Assembly (NCBI GenBank): GCA_018056215.1
Contig: JAGPGB010000091.1
Coordinates: 1-5,220 of the forward strand
Direction of reading: 5' to 3'
DNA: 5,220 bases
From: Bacteroidales bacterium
Lineage (GTDB): Bacteria > Bacteroidota > Bacteroidia > Bacteroidales > DTU049
This document shows, piece by piece, positions 1-5,220 of this stretch (position 1 is the stretch's first letter; each line of letters begins with the position of its first letter). The translations under genes and the position numbers were made by a program. Below the pieces are notes generated by a model, which worked only from the letters and a program-made list of their open reading frames with translations, was not told the origin of the DNA and searched no databases.

Positions 1-267
1 AAATATTATCTTTTATTTTCCATAGTATAAAAATAAATTTTTATACTATCACTTTATTAATAACTCTTCTAATAATCCTAAAAATTGAACTTCACAACTA
101 CATATCACTCTATATCAAAACCACATTGTATAAAAATTGTTATAAGGTATTTAAGGATTTTAATTGAAAATGTATAATGTTGTTGAAAAAATTACTTAAT
201 TATAATTAAAATTTTAATATTTAAAAATCATATGATGTTGTAAGTTTTTTAACTCTATTAAATTTTT
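1..267. other. AT-rich non-coding region downstream of the lipoprotein gene
   Basis: I see no convincing gene here. It lies beyond the stop of the minus-strand TPR lipoprotein gene and runs to the window edge. It holds a perfect 13-bp inverted repeat (22-49) and several short AT-only palindromes: a 14-base one at 196-209, an overlapping 14-base one at 205-218, and ATCATATGAT at 227-236. The last is followed, on the minus strand, by a run of five T, which faintly resembles a weak terminator for the lipoprotein gene, but its stem is too short to be convincing. One plus-strand frame stays open from the edge to about 167 without an ATG; its composition looks like random AT-rich sequence. Whatever gene lies to the left is outside the window. 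Confidence 0.7.
22..49. repeat. Perfect inverted repeat, 13-bp arms
   Basis: The left arm ATAGTATAAAAAT (22-34) and right arm ATTTTTATACTAT (37-49) are exact reverse complements, separated by two A. As RNA it would fold into a stem of about 12 bp with a 4-base loop. The T run lies inside the stem rather than after it, so it is not a textbook intrinsic terminator. It could still be a bidirectional transcript end for the minus-strand operon, 218 bases past its last stop, or an operator for a gene beyond the left edge. The symmetry is certain; the function is unknown. Confidence 0.6.
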
Positions 268-714
268 TCAATTATTTATTGCTGGTAAACAATGCCTAAC
301 ATCATTATATACTGTTTTATCTCCTAACTGATATGCTTTGGTAAAATCTGCACACCATTCATCTCTTTTATTATACATCCTATATATTTTTCCTCTCGAT
401 GTATATGCTTGTGCATAAGTGCTATCTAACTCTATCGCCTTAGTATAATATTTTATAGCTTCGTCATAGTTTTTCTCATTAAAGTACACATTGCCTAGTA
501 AATAATAGATTTCGGGATCTTTAGTATTTATTTTAATTGCTTTTTCTAAATTTTTTTTAGCGACATCATTCTGTTTATTATAAATGTTATTATTAGCTTC
601 TATTTTTAGCTCTTTTACTTTATCCATTTTATTTGTACAACCTATTATTATCAAAGTAAATATTATAAATATGCAAGATCTATAGTTTACAATTCTATCT
701 ATTATTTTATTCAT
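268..714 (-). CDS. Small TPR-repeat lipoprotein
   Basis: This 148-residue protein starts with a lipoprotein signal peptide: a basic N-region (K3, R7, R12), a hydrophobic stretch at about 14-25 and a lipobox ending I-I-G-C, with Cys26 as the predicted lipidated residue. The following residues (TNKMDK) lack the acidic surface-export signal described for some Bacteroidota lipoproteins, so a periplasm-facing location is the better guess. The mature part is helical: a degenerate repeat at about 33-66, then two clear tetratricopeptide repeats at about 67-100 (YYLLGNVYFNEKNYDEAIKY) and 101-134. The C-terminal part has a C-x-D-F-x-K-A-x-x-L-G-D pattern and a final Cys142, a form common in Bacteroidota TPR proteins. 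TPRs bind other proteins, but no partner is evident. Its ATG lies within the end of manB (8-base overlap) with no Shine-Dalgarno sequence, which suggests translational coupling. The specific function is unknown. Confidence 0.88.
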   Translation of the reverse strand: MNKIIDRIVNYRSCIFIIFTLIIIGCTNKMDKVKELKIEANNNIYNKQNDVAKKNLEKAIKINTKDPEIYYLLGNVYFNEKNYDEAIKYYTKAIELDSTYAQAYTSRGKIYRMYNKRDEWCADFTKAYQLGDKTVYNDVRHCLPAINN

Positions 715-2050
715 AATTGGATATAATATTATTTATTATTTTCAATTTTTCTTCTAAAAGCTCATTATTTTTAGCTTCTACTATCAATCTCAAATATGGC
801 TCAGTATTAGAAGGTCTAATATTAAACCACCAATCATTATAATCTAATCTGTAGCCATCAAAATCATAAAAAGCTATTGGTTGTTGTTCATTTATAAAAT
901 AATCTTTTACTGCATTCATAGCTTCGAGTTTATGATTAATCTTAAAATTGATCTCTCCAGAATTTTCGTATTTTTTTATTTTAGCAATTATTTCAGATAC
1001 TTTGTAACCCTTTTTTATAAAGTCAGAAATAATATTTGTTATTAAAATGCTAGCCAATAGTCCAGAGTCACTATAATAAAAATCTCTAAAATAGTAATGT
1101 CCTGCAAGCTCGCCACCATAGATGCCATCTATTTCTCTCAACTTAGTCGCCGCATATGCTCTACCTACTCTCCACATTACTATTTCACCACCCATTGGTT
1201 CTAAATATTCTGCTACAGATTTAGATGTACGTATATCTTGTAGTACTTTACCTTTTTGATTTCTTTCTTCTAAAAAATAATGTCCTAAAAGACCAATCAT
1301 CAAATCTGGTGAAATGAATTTACCTTTTTCATCTACAAACATTACTCTATCAGCATCTCCATCAAAGATCATCCCGAAATCATTTTTTTGTTCTAAAACA
1401 ATTTTTTTTAGGTCTTTTAAGTTCTTTTCTTCTAAAGGATTGGCTTCATGATTTGGGAAAGTACCATCTAAATCATCAAACATATATTTGGCTTGATTGG
1501 TGAATATTTCATGTACATACAATCCAGCCATTCCATTGCTACAATCTATTGTAAAATTTAATTGTAAATTTTGTTTTAAATATTTTTTTAAAAAATCCAC
1601 ATATTCATTACTAAAATTGAATTCTTGATATGTCCCTTTAGGTACAATTTCGATTTTTTCATTTTCTTGAATTAATTTTTCAATTTTATTTAATCCGTCA
1701 TCATAGCCAATGGGAGTAGCATTTTTACCAGAAAATTTTAAACCGTTATATTCTTTGGGATTATGACTAGCTGTTATCATTATAGAAGCATCAAAATCGT
1801 ATTTTGCTGTCCCCCAGTATATAGAAGGTGTAGTAGCTAAACCTGTATCATAAACATCGCAACCTGATGATAATAAGCCTTGTATTAGTGCGTCGTGTAT
1901 CTCATCTGATGATGTTCTCGTATCTCTACCAACTAAAATCTTTTTAATTTTAAAAATTTTTGGGAAAAAATATCCGATTTTAACTACATCATCTTTATTA
2001 AAATCTACACCGTAGATGCCTCTGATATCATAAGCATGAAAAGCTCCCAT
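707..2050 (-). CDS. manB: Phosphomannomutase / phosphoglucomutase (ManB type)
   Basis: This cytoplasmic alpha-D-phosphohexomutase interconverts mannose-6-phosphate and mannose-1-phosphate, the step before GDP-mannose; related enzymes also use glucose phosphates. From the ATG at 2050 it has 447 residues, a normal family length. All four active-site loops are present: the phosphoserine loop TASHNP (93-98, catalytic Ser95), the metal loop DGDADR (230-235), the sugar-binding loop GGELAGH (312-318) and the phosphate-binding loop RPSNTEP (412-418). The YYFRDFYYSDSG stretch after the sugar loop resembles E. coli ManB/CpsG more than GlmM, which favours a mannomutase. The N-terminal AYDIRG motif (6-11) is typical. 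A TTG at 2065 would add five residues (MSKKI), but it sits inside a promoter-like TAAATTTG, so ATG is preferred. It is the first gene of an operon with the TPR lipoprotein. Substrate preference cannot be settled from sequence. Confidence 0.93.
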   Translation of the reverse strand: MGAFHAYDIRGIYGVDFNKDDVVKIGYFFPKIFKIKKILVGRDTRTSSDEIHDALIQGLLSSGCDVYDTGLATTPSIYWGTAKYDFDASIMITASHNPKEYNGLKFSGKNATPIGYDDGLNKIEKLIQENEKIEIVPKGTYQEFNFSNEYVDFLKKYLKQNLQLNFTIDCSNGMAGLYVHEIFTNQAKYMFDDLDGTFPNHEANPLEEKNLKDLKKIVLEQKNDFGMIFDGDADRVMFVDEKGKFISPDLMIGLLGHYFLEERNQKGKVLQDIRTSKSVAEYLEPMGGEIVMWRVGRAYAATKLREIDGIYGGELAGHYYFRDFYYSDSGLLASILITNIISDFIKKGYKVSEIIAKIKKYENSGEINFKINHKLEAMNAVKDYFINEQQPIAFYDFDGYRLDYNDWWFNIRPSNTEPYLRLIVEAKNNELLEEKLKIINNIISNYE

Positions 2051-2058
2051 AATTTTTT

Positions 2059-2089
2059 TTGACAAATTTACAATATTTTTAATTATATA
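2059..2089 (+). promoter_or_regulatory. Candidate promoter for the M28 peptidase gene
   Basis: A TTGACA box (2059-2064) is followed, 19 bases on, by TATATA (2084-2089), which would start transcription about 55 bases before the peptidase ATG. This is the general sigma-70 pattern, not the Bacteroidota one. A nearer alternative is TAATTTCG at 2127-2134, one base off TAnnTTTG, but that would leave a very short leader. The region certainly must hold divergent promoters for manB and the peptidase; the exact boxes are uncertain. Confidence 0.25.
2063..2070 (-). promoter_or_regulatory. Candidate Bacteroidota -7 promoter element for manB
   Basis: On the minus strand this reads TAAATTTG, an exact match to the TAnnTTTG -7 element known for the primary sigma factor of Bacteroidota. 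It lies 12 bases before the ATG of manB, so transcription would begin only a few bases before the start codon, giving a nearly leaderless mRNA. I see no good TTTG-type -33 element at the usual distance, only a T run. In DNA this AT-rich such a match can occur by chance. Confidence 0.35.
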
Positions 2090-2149
2090 TTTTAAAAACT
2101 CTTCTATTATTGTACTATAAATTTTTTAATTTCGTAAAATTTTCATCTT

Positions 2150-3142
2150 ATGAAACATTTTATTGGCTTTGTTTTGGTGTTTTTTGTCTATTTCGACATA
2201 AACTCTCAAATCAATTTTTCAGATCTAGATAGATTGGAAAGGATCACCAAGGATATGAAAGTATTATCGCATGATACTCTAATGGGGAGGCAATCTGCTA
2301 GCAAATATGAATGGAAAGCAGGCAACTATATAATTAATGAATTAAAAAAACTACAATCATTTCAAAATAATATCAATTTTTTGCCAAATTATGATAGGTT
2401 TAGATTTGCATTTACTATTAAAAATTATGAAAATAATAAAAGAGACACCACAGCTGACATAATTGCATATATTGACAATAAAGCTCCATATACTATAATA
2501 ATTGGGGCACACTATGATCATGTTGGTTATGAAATTTATGATAGCACTAAAGGTCAGTATTTGATTTATAATGGTGCAGATGATAATGCTAGTGGCACTG
2601 TGGGATTATTAGAACTAACAAGACATCTTTCTAATAAATTTTTAACAAATTATAACTATATCATAGGTTTCTGGGGCAGTGAAGAGATAGGATTATATGG
2701 TTCTGCTTATTTTTGTCAAAAGATTTTACCTCATATAAATGTAGCTCCTATAATTTTATATGTAAATTATGATATGATTGGTAGTTTAGGATATAAAAAA
2801 AATATTCTTACTATTTATGGTACAGCTACTGCAAATGATTTAAAGGATATGGTACCTGATTATTATGATTCTGTTAAAATCAACAAATTACCTATGGCTT
2901 TCCCATTCAGCGATCATACATATTTCTATGCTAATAAAATTCCATATTTATACTTCACTACTGGGTTACCAAAAACTTACCATACTATAAAAGATGAAAT
3001 AAATTTAATAAATTTTAATGGGATTCTTTTTACTATTAAGCTAACAGAGCATATAATCTCACAATTAAATCCACAAGAATTGCAATTCAAAAAAATAAAA
3101 TTACATCATTACCTTCATTCTGCTGTAGCATCTATATTTTAA
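2150..3142 (+). CDS. Secreted M28-family zinc aminopeptidase
   Basis: This 330-residue metallopeptidase belongs to family M28, whose members use two zinc ions and mostly remove N-terminal residues from peptides. The expected ligands are visible in order: H121 and D123 in GAHYDH, bridging D144 in GADDNASG, catalytic E178 and ligand E179 in GSEEIG, D208 in NYDMIG, and H278 in YHTIKDE. A family-typical SDH occurs at 254-256. An N-terminal signal peptide (hydrophobic residues 4-15, then D-I-N-S-Q, cleavage likely around 19-20) sends it across the inner membrane; it lacks a lipobox Cys, so a soluble periplasmic or secreted enzyme is likely. There is no extra PDZ, PA or sorting domain, so it is a compact single-domain form. 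The first ATG matches the signal peptide. It stands alone, diverging from manB and separated from groES by a hairpin. The substrate is unknown; glutaminyl cyclase relatives share this fold but are less likely. Confidence 0.9.
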   Translation: MKHFIGFVLVFFVYFDINSQINFSDLDRLERITKDMKVLSHDTLMGRQSASKYEWKAGNYIINELKKLQSFQNNINFLPNYDRFRFAFTIKNYENNKRDTTADIIAYIDNKAPYTIIIGAHYDHVGYEIYDSTKGQYLIYNGADDNASGTVGLLELTRHLSNKFLTNYNYIIGFWGSEEIGLYGSAYFCQKILPHINVAPIILYVNYDMIGSLGYKKNILTIYGTATANDLKDMVPDYYDSVKINKLPMAFPFSDHTYFYANKIPYLYFTTGLPKTYHTIKDEINLINFNGILFTIKLTEHIISQLNPQELQFKKIKLHHYLHSAVASIF

Positions 3143-3165
3143 ATTTTAGAGATTTTTTAGATGCT
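3127..3165 (+). repeat. Inverted repeat spanning the peptidase stop codon
   Basis: AGCATCTA (3127-3134) and TAGATGCT (3158-3165) are exact reverse complements, 8 bp with three G-C pairs, around a 23-base AT-rich loop that contains the TAA stop (3140-3142). The transcript could form a stem-loop at the 3' end of the peptidase message, possibly stabilising it or helping termination. The long loop and the lack of a clear T run make this weak. Confidence 0.3.
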
Positions 3166-3190
3166 TTAAAATACATTTTAAAAAATTATA

Positions 3191-3219
3191 AAAAATAATG
3201 TCAAATTGACATTATTTTT
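3191..3219 (+). terminator. Terminator-like perfect hairpin before groES
   Basis: Two 14-base arms, AAAAATAATGTCAA (3191-3204) and TTGACATTATTTTT (3206-3219), are exact reverse complements around one central A. RNA would form a stem of about 12 bp with loop AAAUU, with an A run on the 5' side and a U run on the 3' side. This is the shape of an intrinsic, possibly bidirectional, terminator and would end the peptidase transcript 77 bases past its stop. The stem has only two G-C pairs, so it is weak. Because the right arm holds a TTGACA box, an operator for groES-groEL is the main alternative. Confidence 0.5.
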
Positions 3220-3235
3220 ATATGGCATACTTAAT
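3206..3235 (+). promoter_or_regulatory. Candidate promoter for groES-groEL
   Basis: TTGACA (3206-3211) is followed, after 18 bases, by CTTAAT (3230-3235), a partial match to a -10 box. Transcription would start near 3242, about 30 bases before the groES ATG. No TAnnTTTG element is seen here and no CIRCE operator (TTAGCACTC-N9-GAGTGCTAA), so control by HrcA at this site is not supported. The box overlaps the palindrome at 3191-3219, which could therefore act as a repressor site. The operon needs a promoter near here, but this exact one is a guess. Confidence 0.3.
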
Positions 3236-3272
3236 GATTATGCAAAAGCAAAACTTCAAAAAAACAAAAGAT

Positions 3273-3551
3273 ATGAGTGAAATTAAAATTAAACCTTTAG
3301 CAGATCGAGTAGTTATCGAACCAGCACCTGCTGAGGAAAAAACTGCAGGTGGTATCATTATCCCAGACACAGCAAAAGAAAAACCTCTAAAAGGTACAGT
3401 AGTAGCTGTAGGTAGTGGCAAAAAAGATGAACCTATGACAGTAAAAGTAGGTGATCAAGTATTATATTCCAAGTATGCAGGCACCGAAATTACTATTGAT
3501 GGTAAAGAATATCTGATAGTTAGAGAATCAGACATTTTAGCAATTATTTAA
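3273..3551 (+). CDS. groES: Co-chaperonin GroES (Hsp10)
   Basis: GroES is the heptameric lid that closes the GroEL chamber in an ATP-dependent way during cytoplasmic protein folding. The 92-residue product from ATG 3273 begins MSEIKIKPLADRV, the standard family start. The mobile loop that contacts GroEL (about 16-36) carries the hydrophobic tripeptide III (28-30) after A-G-G. The following KGTVVAVG (40-47), the KVGDQVLYSKYAGTEI stretch (58-73) and the ending YLIVRESDILAII match the family along its whole length. In-frame ATGs at 3222, 3234 and 3240 would add up to 17 residues, but these lie before the conserved start in probable leader sequence and begin at the edge of the hairpin, so they are rejected. 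There is no Shine-Dalgarno sequence; the leader is A-rich. groEL follows after 32 bases in the same operon. Confidence 0.97.
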   Translation: MSEIKIKPLADRVVIEPAPAEEKTAGGIIIPDTAKEKPLKGTVVAVGSGKKDEPMTVKVGDQVLYSKYAGTEITIDGKEYLIVRESDILAII

Positions 3552-3583
3552 TCATTAATTAACATTTTAAAATAAATAAAACT

Positions 3584-5203
3584 ATGGCAAAAGAAATTAT
3601 ATTAGGCTTTGATGCCCGCGAACAATTAAAAAAAGGTGTAGATAAATTAGCCAATGCAGTTAAAGTAACACTAGGTCCCAAAGGACGTAATGTAGTTATA
3701 GAAAGAAGCTATGGAGCACCTGTAACCACTAAAGATGGTGTATCAGTAGCTAAAGAAATTAGCTTAGAAGATAAATTTGAAAATATGGGTGCTCAAATGG
3801 TAAAAAAAGCTGCTAGCGAAACTAGTGATGCAGCTGGTGATGGCACAACAACTGCTACTCTTCTTACTCAAATTATCTTCAATGCTGGTCTAAAAAGTGT
3901 TACCGCTGGAGCTAATCCTATGGATCTGAAACGTGGTATAGACAAAGCTGTGAAAGCTGTTATTGAAAACCTAAAACAACAATCTCAGCAAGTAGGTGAT
4001 AGCTATGAAAAAATAGAACAAGTAGGAACCATTTCTGCTAATAATGACCCAGAAATAGGTAAAACTATCGCTGAGGCAATGAAAAAAGTAAAAAAAGAAG
4101 GTGTAATCACTATAGAAGAAGCTAAAGGTACTGATACTACTGTAGATGTAGTAGAAGGTATGCAATTCGATCGTGGTTACATTTCACCATATTTCGTCAC
4201 TAACTCTGAAAAAATGACTGTAGAATATGATGATCCTTATATACTACTTTATGACAAGAAATTAAGCGGCATGAAAGAACTACTGCCAGTTCTAGAAAAA
4301 GTTTTCCAAACTAGTAGACCATTAATTATCATTGCTGAGGATGTAGAGAGCGAAGCTCTAGCTACTTTGGTAGTTAATAAACTAAGAGGTTCTCTGAAAG
4401 TAGCTGCAGTCAAAGCTCCTGCTTTTGGAGATAGAAGAAAAGAAATGCTCGAAGATATAGCTATATTAACTGGTGGTACTGTTATTAGCGAAGAAAAAGG
4501 ATTTAAACTAGAGGATGCAACTTTAGATCTCCTAGGTCAAGCTAAAAAAGTTACTATTGACAAAGATAATACTACTATTGTAGAAGGTGCTGGCAAAAAA
4601 GAAAATATCGAAGCTCGCATCAAACAGATAAAAGTGCAAATAGAAGATGCTAAAAGTGACTATGATAAAGAAAAGCTACAAGAAAGATTAGCTAAATTAG
4701 CTGGTGGTGTGGCTGTCATCAGAGTAGGTGCTGCTACTGAAGTAGAAATGAAAGAGAAAAAAGATAGATATGATGACGCTCTACATGCTACACGTGCTGC
4801 TGTAGAAGAAGGTATCATCCCTGGTGGTGGTGTTTCCTACATTAGAGCTATTGATGTACTAGATAAAGTAGATGTAGCTAATGAAGACGAAAAAATCGGC
4901 GTAGATATCATCCGTAGAGCTCTAGAAGAACCTCTACGACAAATAGTAGAAAACGCAGGTTTAGAAGGTAGCGTGATAGTACAAAAAGTTAAAGAAGGTA
5001 AGGGTGATTATGGCTTTAATGCTTATTCAGAAAAATTCGAAAATCTTCTCGAAGCTGGTGTAATAGATCCTACTAAAGTTGCTAGAATAGCTATCGAAAA
5101 AGCTGCTTCTATAGCTGGTGCACTTCTTATTACAGAAGCTGCTATAGCAGAAATACCAGAAGAGAAACCAGCAGGTCCTGCTATGCCTCCAATGGATTAC
5201 TAA
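3584..5203 (+). CDS. groEL: Chaperonin GroEL (Hsp60)
   Basis: GroEL forms the double-ring ATPase chamber that folds cytoplasmic proteins with GroES. The 539 residues align with E. coli GroEL almost without gaps over the core. Visible are the nucleotide loop GPKGRN (31-36), D51 in KDGVS, the GDGTTTAT loop with D86 (85-92), and catalytic D398 in YDDALHATR. The apical residues that bind substrate and GroES are all kept (Y199, Y203, F204, L234, L237, L259, V263, V264), as is the family signature AAVEEGIIPGGG (405-416). The domain order is equatorial, intermediate, apical, intermediate, equatorial. The tail ends PAMPPMDY and lacks the Gly-Gly-Met repeats of E. coli GroEL. The start MAKEIILGFDAREQL is typical, after an A-rich leader with no Shine-Dalgarno sequence. 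Leucine CTN codons are frequent, fitting high expression. Only 17 AT-rich bases follow the stop, so the terminator lies outside. Confidence 0.99.
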   Translation: MAKEIILGFDAREQLKKGVDKLANAVKVTLGPKGRNVVIERSYGAPVTTKDGVSVAKEISLEDKFENMGAQMVKKAASETSDAAGDGTTTATLLTQIIFNAGLKSVTAGANPMDLKRGIDKAVKAVIENLKQQSQQVGDSYEKIEQVGTISANNDPEIGKTIAEAMKKVKKEGVITIEEAKGTDTTVDVVEGMQFDRGYISPYFVTNSEKMTVEYDDPYILLYDKKLSGMKELLPVLEKVFQTSRPLIIIAEDVESEALATLVVNKLRGSLKVAAVKAPAFGDRRKEMLEDIAILTGGTVISEEKGFKLEDATLDLLGQAKKVTIDKDNTTIVEGAGKKENIEARIKQIKVQIEDAKSDYDKEKLQERLAKLAGGVAVIRVGAATEVEMKEKKDRYDDALHATRAAVEEGIIPGGGVSYIRAIDVLDKVDVANEDEKIGVDIIRRALEEPLRQIVENAGLEGSVIVQKVKEGKGDYGFNAYSEKFENLLEAGVIDPTKVARIAIEKAASIAGALLITEAAIAEIPEEKPAGPAMPPMDY

Positions 5204-5220
5204 AATTTTATAATATATCT

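Noticed and set aside
49..114. Minus-strand short frame reading ...SCEVQFLGLLEELLIK then stop
   Set aside because: It looks faintly like a protein end and the strand has G over C, but it is about 22 codons between stops with no plausible start or longer upstream frame, so a gene remnant cannot be supported.
3..167. Plus-strand frame open from the left edge, possible end of a gene
   Set aside because: It has no start in the window, an Ile/Leu/Tyr/Asn-rich translation typical of random AT DNA, and contains the inverted repeat; no family is recognisable.
196..218. Two overlapping 14-base AT-only palindromes
   Set aside because: They consist only of A and T in very AT-rich DNA, where such symmetry is expected often; no repeat copies or flanking features were seen.
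707..2050. Phosphoglucosamine mutase (GlmM) as identity of the mutase
   Set aside because: The sugar loop and following YYFRDF...SDSG region resemble ManB/CpsG rather than the GGEQSGH loop of GlmM.
3222..3272. In-frame upstream ATGs giving GroES 17 extra residues
   Set aside because: The conserved family start MSEIKIKPLADRV falls exactly at 3273; the extension begins at the base of the hairpin and has no family counterpart.
3143..3272. CIRCE element or sigma-32-type heat-shock promoter before groES
   Set aside because: Neither the TTAGCACTC/GAGTGCTAA pair nor a CTTGAAA...CCCCAT pattern is present.
3218..3421. Minus-strand open frame opposite groES
   Set aside because: It is antisense to a highly conserved gene and has no recognisable domain; it follows from the codon pattern of groES.
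3971..4165. Minus-strand open frame within groEL, rich in Phe, Tyr and Ser
   Set aside because: It is a shadow of the Lys/Glu-rich coding strand of groEL and its composition is not protein-like.

Overview
The window looks like chromosomal DNA from an AT-rich member of the Bacteroidota. Three things point there: GroES and GroEL of the Bacteroidota type, the near absence of Shine-Dalgarno sequences before the starts (A-rich leaders instead), and a TAnnTTTG promoter motif before one operon. Proteins are rich in Ile, Lys, Asn and Tyr, as expected at high AT. I cannot name a genus. No mobile element, CRISPR array, tRNA or rRNA is visible.

Layout. Positions 1-267 are non-coding and very AT-rich, with a perfect 13-bp inverted repeat at 22-49. 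A minus-strand two-gene operon follows, transcribed right to left: a phosphomannomutase/phosphoglucomutase of the ManB type (2050 to 707), then a small TPR lipoprotein (714 to 268) whose start overlaps the end of manB by 8 bases. Positions 2051-2149 form a divergent promoter region. To its right, on the plus strand, lies a secreted M28-family zinc peptidase (2150-3142). Between it and the chaperonins is an intergenic stretch with a perfect palindrome (3191-3219). The operon groES (3273-3551) and groEL (3584-5203) fills the rest, and groEL is complete 17 bases before the window ends.

How the genes fit together. GroES and GroEL form the folding chamber, and every key residue I checked is conserved. 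ManB would interconvert mannose-6-phosphate and mannose-1-phosphate (possibly also the glucose phosphates), feeding nucleotide-sugar and surface-glycan synthesis. The TPR lipoprotein is co-expressed with it but has no assigned role. The M28 peptidase is probably periplasmic or secreted and takes part in peptide breakdown. These look like ordinary housekeeping genes; I found no convincing evidence of a new multi-gene system. The points most worth a second look are the palindrome overlapping a TTGACA box before groES with no CIRCE operator, the coupled lipoprotein-mutase pair, the GroEL tail without Gly-Gly-Met repeats, and start-site and promoter details of manB.
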